From Acidobacteriota bacterium (GTDB lineage Bacteria; Acidobacteriota; Terriglobia; Bryobacterales; Bryobacteraceae): a DNA stretch of 5,190 bases. The notes beneath the pieces are model-generated. The model made no database searches. It had not been told where the DNA came from and worked only from the letters and a program-made list of their open reading frames with translations. Below are positions 1 through 5,190 of this stretch, piece by piece (the first letter of the stretch is position 1; each line of letters starts with the position of its first letter). Position numbers and translations under genes: made by a program. Location of the stretch: contig JAPKYY010000826.1 of assembly GCA_026394095.1 (NCBI GenBank), forward strand, positions 1 to 5,190, written 5' to 3'.

Positions 1-1973
1 CCGCAGCATGCCGTAAGCTCTACCTCTTCGTCGATGCAAACGCCAATAACGACGCCCCCGGCCTGCTCCTCAGAGGCGACCCGGAAAGCTCCGCAGGCCT
101 CCCCACCACCTACTCCTATGAATTGCTCGTCCGCCAGCTCACCACCCTTGGTGGCATCGAAGTTCAGGGCATCTTTGCCGTCTCGAGCGGTACAAACGTT
201 AGCAATCACCTCAAAGGTTGGGGCATCCGGGGAGAACTTGTCACCACCTCAAGCGGCCAGAGTTACGGTGCCAGGTCTGCATTCCTCAACGAAATTTCAA
301 CCTCATACACCACATTCAACGGCGACCTCAAATCCGTTCAGGCCGCTCTCTTCCGTTCCCTCGATCCTGAGACCAGCAGCGCCCAACCCACTGTCGCCGA
401 CATCCCTGCCAGTGCGGATCGCTTCCTGCAGATACCCTCCGTCTATTTCGATACTCCCGGCACCCAAAACATCAGCATCCGGCGCCCACTCGGCGCAGGC
501 AATCGCATCCCCTTCGGCCTTCGCCTTACAGCAGCAAACTCTACCGACATAATCATTCCTGCCAGCAAAGACTACAGCCTCATCCCCCTCACCACCCTAT
601 CTGCAGGCACCACCGCCATTACCGCCACTGCCCGCAACGACGGCTTCTCCTACAATGGCCGTGGCTCTGTCCAGATCGGCCGCTTCAAGCTCTCCCCCAA
701 TCCCTGCCTCGCTATAGCGGGAGGCCAATGCAACATCACTATCGAGCGCTTCACAAGCCTCTTTGCCCAGGAACTCACGCTCACCCTATCAGACCCTTCC
801 ATCGCCACCCTCCCCCAAACCAAACTCCGTTTCGAACCCAATGAAACCGCCAAAACCTTCGTCGTTGCAGCCTCCAAAACCGGAAGCACGCGGCTCACAA
901 TCTCCCCCACGCTCTATTTCGAATCAGAACTTGTGATCCCCGTCCTCATCGAAGACCCACCGTCAAATTCCGGCCCGGCACCCATCACCTGCGCCTTCCA
1001 GGCCTCACCCACCGCACTTGCCGCCTCAGCCAGCGGCGGTCTTCTCTCCTTCGAAATTCGTGCCGCCAACACCTGCGTCTGGTCCTCATCCACCTCCGCC
1101 GACTGGCTCACCCTTCCGGCTCCAAACTCGGGTGCCGGCGCGGCGCGCATCTTTGTTCAAGTTGCCCCCAATCTCGGCAACTCTTTAAGATCCGCCACCG
1201 TCATCGTCACCGGTCAAACCATTACGATCACCCAATCCGGTCTCGCCGATACGGCACCTGCCGTCACTGCAGTAAGCAACGGTGCCAGCTTTAGCTCCAT
1301 TGCAAGCCCCGGCTCCTGGCTCACCATCACTGGCTCCAACCTCGCCACCACCACCCGCATCTGGTCTGCAGCAGACTTCCCCGGAGGAACGAGCCTGCCC
1401 ACTTCGCTTAACTCCACAGCCGTCACGATCGGCGGTATCTCAGCCTTCGTCTACTTCATCAGCCCCACCCAGATCAACGTCCTCACTCCGGATGGGCTCA
1501 CCGGCTCTCGCGTCGAAGTTCAGGTACGTCGCGGTGATCTCGAATCCAACCGCTTCAGTGCTGATCTCCAAGCTCAGGCGCCCGCCCTCTTCCTTTTTGA
1601 TGCAGACAATCGCGCCTATCCAGCCGCCGTCCACGCTGATGGCGTCCTTGCCGCTCGCCCGGGCCTCTATCCGGGCCTGACTACTCGTGCCGCCAAATCC
1701 GGCGATATAGTGCTGCTCTACCTCACCGGCCTCGGCGAAACCACTCCCGCCACTCCAGCAAGCCGCATCGTCTCCACGCCTGCCCCAACCCTTCAGAAGC
1801 CAGTCGTCGAAATCGGCACAGCGAATGCAGACGTCCTTTTCTCCGGCAAAGTCTCGAGCGGCCTCTACCAAATCAACGTCCGCATCCCGCGCCTCCCCAC
1901 CGGTGACCACCCCATCCGCGTCTGGCTCAATGGTCAACCCACTAGCCAGACTGTTTTTGTCACGATCGACTAA
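1..1973 (+). CDS. 5'-truncated multidomain surface/secreted protein: alpha/beta (possibly degenerate caspase-like) segment, Ig-like segments, BACON domain, Solibacter C-terminal domain (TIGR03437-like)
   Basis: The frame is open from position 3 to the TAA at 1971-1973, giving 656 visible residues. The true start and any signal peptide lie upstream. The TTG at 123 is not the start, because the codons before it read as normal protein (AACRKLYLFVDANAND-like). Fragment residues 1-122 alternate strands and helices, with a strand ending GIFAVSSG at 56-63. Residues 131-228 and 229-320 are beta-rich and Ig-like; the second has Cys235 and Cys243. Residues 327-413 look like a BACON domain: a Cys330 and Cys358 pair, the CVWSSS and DWLTL motifs, and the closing strand ITITQSG. 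Residues 418-656 match the Acidobacteria-typical TIGR03437 domain (GSWLTITGSNLA, YFISPTQINVLTP, YPAAVHADG, GDIVLLYLTGLGE, GLYQINVRIP). Such domains occur on exported, often very large proteins. An extracytoplasmic location, and a binding or structural role, are inferred. The specific function is unknown. Domain names rest on remembered family patterns, not a search. Confidence 0.88.
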   Translation, partial: AACRKLYLFVDANANNDAPGLLLRGDPESSAGLPTTYSYELLVRQLTTLGGIEVQGIFAVSSGTNVSNHLKGWGIRGELVTTSSGQSYGARSAFLNEISTSYTTFNGDLKSVQAALFRSLDPETSSAQPTVADIPASADRFLQIPSVYFDTPGTQNISIRRPLGAGNRIPFGLRLTAANSTDIIIPASKDYSLIPLTTLSAGTTAITATARNDGFSYNGRGSVQIGRFKLSPNPCLAIAGGQCNITIERFTSLFAQELTLTLSDPSIATLPQTKLRFEPNETAKTFVVAASKTGSTRLTISPTLYFESELVIPVLIEDPPSNSGPAPITCAFQASPTALAASASGGLLSFEIRAANTCVWSSSTSADWLTLPAPNSGAGAARIFVQVAPNLGNSLRSATVIVTGQTITITQSGLADTAPAVTAVSNGASFSSIASPGSWLTITGSNLATTTRIWSAADFPGGTSLPTSLNSTAVTIGGISAFVYFISPTQINVLTPDGLTGSRVEVQVRRGDLESNRFSADLQAQAPALFLFDADNRAYPAAVHADGVLAARPGLYPGLTTRAAKSGDIVLLYLTGLGETTPATPASRIVSTPAPTLQKPVVEIGTANADVLFSGKVSSGLYQINVRIPRLPTGDHPIRVWLNGQPTSQTVFVTID

Positions 1974-1984
1974 ACTCAAAACAG
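1951..1984. repeat. imperfect inverted repeat across the stop codon of the first gene
   Basis: CTGTTTT at 1951-1957 is the exact reverse complement of AAAACAG at 1978-1984. The 20-base loop contains the palindrome CGATCG and the TAA stop. A second short hairpin follows at 1984-2000: seven pairs, two of them G-U, around a 3-base loop. The two share G1984, so they could not both form fully. Neither is followed by a T tract, so neither looks like a classical intrinsic terminator. They could be mRNA 3'-end structures or chance. Confidence 0.25.
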
Positions 1985-2045
1985 GTTTCGCTTCGAGGCC
2001 AGCAAGAAACCCATCTTTAACGCTCAATCGGAATCTAAGTACGTA
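1974..2045. other. 72-bp intergenic gap between the large protein and the ABC ATPase gene
   Basis: This is the only non-coding stretch in the window. It has no clear T-rich terminator, no convincing sigma70 -35/-10 pair and no strong Shine-Dalgarno. The only purine-rich patches near the next start are GGAA at 2030-2033 and TAAG at 2036-2039. In the frame of both flanking genes it carries no stop codon, so 24 sense codons separate the upstream TAA from the GTG start. Read-through transcription into the transporter genes is plausible, but a weak promoter here cannot be excluded. Confidence 0.6.
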
Positions 2046-2708
2046 GTGCCCATCCTCAATATCGATAACGTCACCAAGCACTACCAGGCGCAGGGTCAGC
2101 AAGTCACCGCCCTCGCTGGTGTCTCCCTGCAACTCAACCCCGGTCAATTCATAGCTCTTGTGGGCCGCAGCGGTTGTGGCAAATCCACTCTGCTCAACCT
2201 GGCAGGCGCAATGGACTTCCCCTCCACCGGCCAGGTCTCGATCGACAACGAGATCACCAGCAACCTCGACGACACCCAGCTCACTGCCTTACGCCGAAAC
2301 AAAGTCGGCTTCATCTTTCAAAACTTCCAGCTCCTCCCAACACTCTCGGTGGCCGAAAACGTAGAGCTTCCCCTTCTGCTGGCCGGCAGTCCCAACCCAA
2401 GGCAGCGCGCGGTAGAAACCCTAACCTGGGTAGAGCTGGGAGAATATGCAAGCCGCATGCCCCACCAGCTTTCCGGTGGCCAAATGCAACGTGTCGCCAT
2501 CGCCCGCGCCCTCGTTCACAAACCCAAACTCCTCCTCGCCGACGAGCCCATCGGCAACCTCGACACCACCACCGGCAACCTCATCCTCGACCTCCTGCGC
2601 CGAGCCACTACCGACTTTAAGACCGCCATCCTGATGGCTACACATTCTGCCGATTCCACCCGCGTTACAGACCACACCATCGAGATGCGCGACGGCCTCA
2701 TCGTATGA
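2046..2708 (+). CDS. ABC transporter ATP-binding protein, LolD/MacB/YbbA/FtsE class
   Basis: A complete 220-residue nucleotide-binding subunit, the usual length for this class. It hydrolyses ATP at the cytoplasmic face to power the FtsX-type permease encoded next. Motifs seen: aromatic A-loop Tyr13; Walker A GRSGCGKST at 40-48; Q-loop FQNFQLLPTLSV with Gln92; signature LSGGQMQR at 142-149; Walker B LLLADEP at 162-168 with catalytic Glu167; D-loop GNLD at 170-173; switch His200 in ATHS. The FQNFQLLP and ENVELPLL stretches are typical of the LolD/MacB group. Two positions differ from the common consensus: Met for Gln in LSGGQQQR, and Ile for Thr in DEPTGNLD. Neither should abolish catalysis. 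The GTG start is chosen because no ATG, GTG or TTG lies between it and the upstream stop, the next in-frame Met (residue 56) falls after Walker A, and the family starts at this point. The stop overlaps the permease start by four bases. The exact subfamily (YbbA, AttE or LolD) is unresolved. Confidence 0.96.
   Translation: MPILNIDNVTKHYQAQGQQVTALAGVSLQLNPGQFIALVGRSGCGKSTLLNLAGAMDFPSTGQVSIDNEITSNLDDTQLTALRRNKVGFIFQNFQLLPTLSVAENVELPLLLAGSPNPRQRAVETLTWVELGEYASRMPHQLSGGQMQRVAIARALVHKPKLLLADEPIGNLDTTTGNLILDLLRRATTDFKTAILMATHSADSTRVTDHTIEMRDGLIV
2705..2708 (+). promoter_or_regulatory. ATGA stop-start overlap (translational coupling of ATPase and permease)
   Basis: The permease ATG (2705-2707) overlaps the ATPase TGA (2706-2708). 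No good Shine-Dalgarno lies at the usual distance upstream, where the sequence reads CGACGGCCTCATCGT. Termination-reinitiation by the same ribosomes is therefore the likely way the permease is translated, which would keep the two subunits in proportion. The overlap is seen directly; the coupling is inferred. Confidence 0.75.
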
Positions 2709-5190
2709 TCCTGCTGCTCCGCCGCCTGATCCTGCGCCCGCTTTGGGCTGATCGTGGCCGCACCATCACAACGCTGCTTTCGATCGCCCTCGGCGTCGCT
2801 GTTATCTTCGCGATGGACCTCGCCGGAGAAGCCGCCGCCGGCAGCTTCAAGTCTTCGATGGAAACTGTGAGCGGCCAGGACGATATCGAAATCTTCGCCA
2901 CCGGCGGCCTCCCGGCAACACTCCTCGCCAAGCTCAGCCTCCTCCCATACCCGATTCGCTATTCTCCACGCATTGAAGATTTTGCCGTCGTCAACAGCAG
3001 ACGCGCCGTCACTCTCGTGGGCGTCGACGTCTTCGCCAACGCCCTCCTGATCGAAGGCCAAACCGAAGCCGAGCCCACGCAATCCGGCGAGCACGGCATC
3101 TTCACCACCACTAGTCTGGGTAAGAAAGGCGACACCCTCCGCCTACAGATCAACGACCAGCCTCTGAGCTATAAGATCCTCGGCACCATCGACGCTACGC
3201 AAGTCAATGGCGAACTCATCCTGATGGATCTCGAAGACGCAGAAGCTGTCACCAACCGCCGCAACCGGCTGGACCGCATCCTCGTTTCCCTCCCTGAAAA
3301 CGAAAAAGAAAACGTAGACCAGTGGGTCGAAAAACTCCAGCCCCATCTCCCCGCCGGCGCTACCATTCGCCCCATCGGCGCCCGCAAAGAAGAGAACCGC
3401 AAGATGCTTGCGGCCTTCCGCTGGAATCTGCGCGTGCTCAGCTACATTGCCCTCATGGTTGGCGCATTTCTCATCTACAACACCATCAGCGTCTCGGTAG
3501 TGCGTCGCCGCGCAGAGATCGGTATCGTCAGAGCCGTCGGCGGTACCAGGCGTCTGATGACGCTAGCATTTCTCACTGAGGCCGCCGTCTTCGGCCTCGC
3601 CGGAGGCGCGCTCGGCCTCCTTATGGGCCGCCTGCTGGCTGAAGGCGCAGTCAAGCTGGTTGGCCTCACGGTACAAGCCCTCTACGTTTCCTCGACCGCC
3701 GCACCTGTAGAATTCAACCTCGGCGCCGCCGCCATCAGCCTCGGCTCCGGCCTCGCTGTAAGCCTGGCAGCAGCTCTGGCCCCAGCCATCGAAGCTGGGC
3801 AGATCCCACCCACCGAAGCCATGGCCCGGGGCCGCATCGACACCAACCTGCAGGAAGCCTCCAGCCGCAACCTCCTCTATGCAGCCGCCTTAGTTCTAAT
3901 CGCTGTAGCCCTCTGCCAGCTTCCGCCCTTCTTCAATAAACCCCTGGGCGGCTATCTGGCCACCCTCGCCCTGGTAGCTGCTGCCTCGCTCTGTGCCCCC
4001 AGCCTTATCCAGTTCGGGGCCCATCACATCGCTGGCCTCGGTGGAGTGCAATCCCTGCTGGCTGGCCGCAGCCTTGCCGGAGCTCTGCGCCGCAGCAGCG
4101 TGCTTGTTGCCGCCCTTGCCTCAGCGATTGCGATGATGACCAGCGTCGGCATCATGGTCGGCAGCTTCCGAGAAACCATGCTCACCTGGATCGATACACA
4201 AATCCGGGCTGACTTCTACCTCCGCCCCGCCGGCATGGCCGCGGTAGACCGCCACCCCACCATCGCCGAAGAAGTAGCCAAACGCATCGAAGCCCTCCCC
4301 GGTGTGCTCGCTGTCGACCGTTATAGAGCCTATTCCATTCGTTACAACGGCCTCCCCGTTACGCTGGCCGCTGGCGACGTTCAAGCCCAGATGCGTTATG
4401 GCCGCACCGCTCTCCGCTCTGGCAACCAGCAAGACGCTATTGACGGAATGCTCAAGGGAGAAGCCGTCATCGTCAGTGAGCCCTTCTCTGAAAAGCACCA
4501 TGTAAAGGTAGGCGACAAACTCACTATTCCTCTGGGCACTGAGCGCCCCACCTTCCGCATCGCCGGCATCTTCCGCGATTACTCCAGCGAAAACGGCTAC
4601 ATCATCCTCGATCACTCTATCGTTAAGAAATTCCTCCCATCCGACGAAGCTTCCAACCTGGCCATCTATACAACGCCAGAAGCAGACCGCATCAAACTCC
4701 GCCAGCAAATCGAGGCCGCTTACAAGCCACGCCGCATCGTCGTCTTTGAAAACCGCGCACTTCGCAACGAAGCCGTCCGCATCTTCGACCAAACCTTCGC
4801 CGTCACCTACGCACTCGAAGCCGTAGCCATCTTTGTCGCGGTGATGGGTGTAGCCGGCGCAATGCTCGCCCTCATCATCGACCGTCGCCGCGAGATCGGC
4901 CTCCTGCGCTTTCTCGGCGCTGCGGCAAGTCAGGTGCGAGGCATCATCCTCTTTGAAGCCGCTTTCATCGGCCTCTTCTCACAGATCCTCGGTGTTATCT
5001 CGGGCTCACTCGTCAGCCTTGTCCTCATCTTCGTAATCAACAAACAAAGCTTCGGCTGGACGATCGAATTCCACACCCCGGTTCTGGCCCTGCTCTCTGC
5101 TCTCGCCTTCACTTATGTAGCAACGGTAATCGCTGGCCTCTACCCCGCCAGAATCGCTACCAAACTCAACCCGATCGAGGTCATGCACGA
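2705..5190 (+). CDS. ABC transporter permease with two FtsX domains (YbbP/AttF-like, type VII), 3' end cut by window
   Basis: The frame runs without a stop from ATG 2705 to the window end: 828 full codons plus two bases. The final residues (GLYPARIATKLNPIEVMH) match the usual C-terminus of FtsX permeases, so only a few residues are missing. It is a tandem duplication. The first half has a membrane helix near 20-38, a periplasmic MacB_PCD-like region at about 39-240, and an FtsX domain with helices near 243-265, 288-310 and 340-360. Its cytoplasmic coupling motif RRRAEIGIVRAVGG is at 267-280. Two linking helices follow near 390-406 and 417-433. The second half has a helix near 466-486, a periplasmic region at about 487-697 (GEAVIVSEPF, KVGDKL, FRIAGIFRDYSS), and an FtsX domain with helices near 702-724, 752-778 and 793-812. 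Its matching motif RRREIGLLRFLGA is at 727-739. About ten helices in one chain fits YbbP- or AttF-type proteins rather than MacB or LolC/E, which have four. It would pair with the ATPase just upstream. The family extracts or releases lipids and hydrophobic molecules at the inner membrane; the substrate here is unknown. Confidence 0.95.
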   Translation, partial: MILLLRRLILRPLWADRGRTITTLLSIALGVAVIFAMDLAGEAAAGSFKSSMETVSGQDDIEIFATGGLPATLLAKLSLLPYPIRYSPRIEDFAVVNSRRAVTLVGVDVFANALLIEGQTEAEPTQSGEHGIFTTTSLGKKGDTLRLQINDQPLSYKILGTIDATQVNGELILMDLEDAEAVTNRRNRLDRILVSLPENEKENVDQWVEKLQPHLPAGATIRPIGARKEENRKMLAAFRWNLRVLSYIALMVGAFLIYNTISVSVVRRRAEIGIVRAVGGTRRLMTLAFLTEAAVFGLAGGALGLLMGRLLAEGAVKLVGLTVQALYVSSTAAPVEFNLGAAAISLGSGLAVSLAAALAPAIEAGQIPPTEAMARGRIDTNLQEASSRNLLYAAALVLIAVALCQLPPFFNKPLGGYLATLALVAAASLCAPSLIQFGAHHIAGLGGVQSLLAGRSLAGALRRSSVLVAALASAIAMMTSVGIMVGSFRETMLTWIDTQIRADFYLRPAGMAAVDRHPTIAEEVAKRIEALPGVLAVDRYRAYSIRYNGLPVTLAAGDVQAQMRYGRTALRSGNQQDAIDGMLKGEAVIVSEPFSEKHHVKVGDKLTIPLGTERPTFRIAGIFRDYSSENGYIILDHSIVKKFLPSDEASNLAIYTTPEADRIKLRQQIEAAYKPRRIVVFENRALRNEAVRIFDQTFAVTYALEAVAIFVAVMGVAGAMLALIIDRRREIGLLRFLGAAASQVRGIILFEAAFIGLFSQILGVISGSLVSLVLIFVINKQSFGWTIEFHTPVLALLSALAFTYVATVIAGLYPARIATKLNPIEVMH

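Noticed and set aside
123..125. TTG at 123 as the start codon of the first gene
   Set aside because: The same frame is open back to the left edge and the upstream codons encode a plausible strand and loop. The gene is truncated by the window, not started at TTG.
34..552. 172-residue open frame in the +1 frame
   Set aside because: It lies wholly inside the first gene and its translation is a Ser/Pro/Thr-rich low-complexity shadow of C-rich codons, with no domain.
1652..1680. Short direct repeat CCGGGCCT ... CCGGGCCT
   Set aside because: It encodes a local PGLYPGL repetition within the C-terminal domain. It is too short and too GC-rich to suggest a mobile or regulatory element.
1984..2000. 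Intrinsic terminator after gene 1
   Set aside because: The seven-pair stem has two G-U pairs and is followed by AGCAAGAAA rather than a T tract.
1974..2045. Sigma70 promoter in the gap
   Set aside because: TTTAAC at 2016-2021 and nearby AT-rich bases do not form a -35/-10 pair at normal spacing, so no promoter is called.
1440..2147. 235-residue antisense open frame
   Set aside because: It covers the end of gene 1, the gap and the start of the ATPase gene on the opposite strand. It shows no recognisable family, and the codon bias explains the lack of stops.
2516..3094. 192-residue antisense open frame across the ATPase-permease junction
   Set aside because: The sense strand has two unmistakable conserved genes here; the antisense product has no motif and unlikely composition.
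3322..3579. 85-residue + strand open frame rich in Arg, Pro and His
   Set aside because: It is an out-of-frame reading of the permease gene with a composition typical of a shadow frame.
4121..4792. 223-residue antisense open frame
   Set aside because: It mirrors the second periplasmic domain of the permease. No ribosome-binding site or domain was recognised.

Overview
The window looks like chromosomal DNA of an Acidobacteriota bacterium, most likely from the Solibacter/Bryobacter/Paludibaculum group. The main evidence is the C-terminal third of the first gene. It matches, from memory, the lineage-expanded 'Solibacter uncharacterized C-terminal domain' (TIGR03437), with a GSWLTITGSNLA-type opening, an ISPTQINVLTP core and an ending built around GLYQINVRIP. 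The GC-rich sequence with C-ending codons fits this, but no database was searched.

Layout: three protein genes lie on the + strand and fill almost the whole window. (1) Positions 1-1973 hold the 3' part of a large, probably exported, multidomain protein. In order it has an alpha/beta segment that may be a degenerate caspase-like fold, two beta-rich Ig-like segments, a BACON-type domain with a cysteine pair, and the TIGR03437 domain. (2) A 72-bp gap follows. It has no convincing terminator or promoter, only weak inverted repeats around the stop codon. (3) Positions 2046-2708 encode a complete 220-residue ABC ATPase of the LolD/MacB/YbbA/FtsE class, with every nucleotide-binding motif present. 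(4) From 2705, overlapping the ATPase stop by the ATGA arrangement, a very long frame stays open to the last base of the window. It encodes a duplicated FtsX-type permease of at least 828 residues with about ten membrane segments, which resembles YbbP or AttF and lacks only its last few residues.

The ATPase and permease clearly form one translationally coupled type VII (MacB/LolCDE/FtsEX-like) ABC system. Such systems use cytoplasmic ATP hydrolysis to drive movement of periplasmic domains, for example to extract lipids or hydrophobic molecules from the membrane, rather than moving a solute through a channel. The substrate cannot be read from the sequence. No periplasmic adaptor or hydrolase gene is visible, and a partner may lie just downstream. 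The first gene may share a transcript with the transporter, since it is on the same strand 72 bp upstream, but nothing shows a functional link.

No RNA gene, mobile element, CRISPR array, origin or attachment site was seen. I did not find a clearly new biological system. The most unusual point is the possible pseudo-peptidase segment at the left edge.
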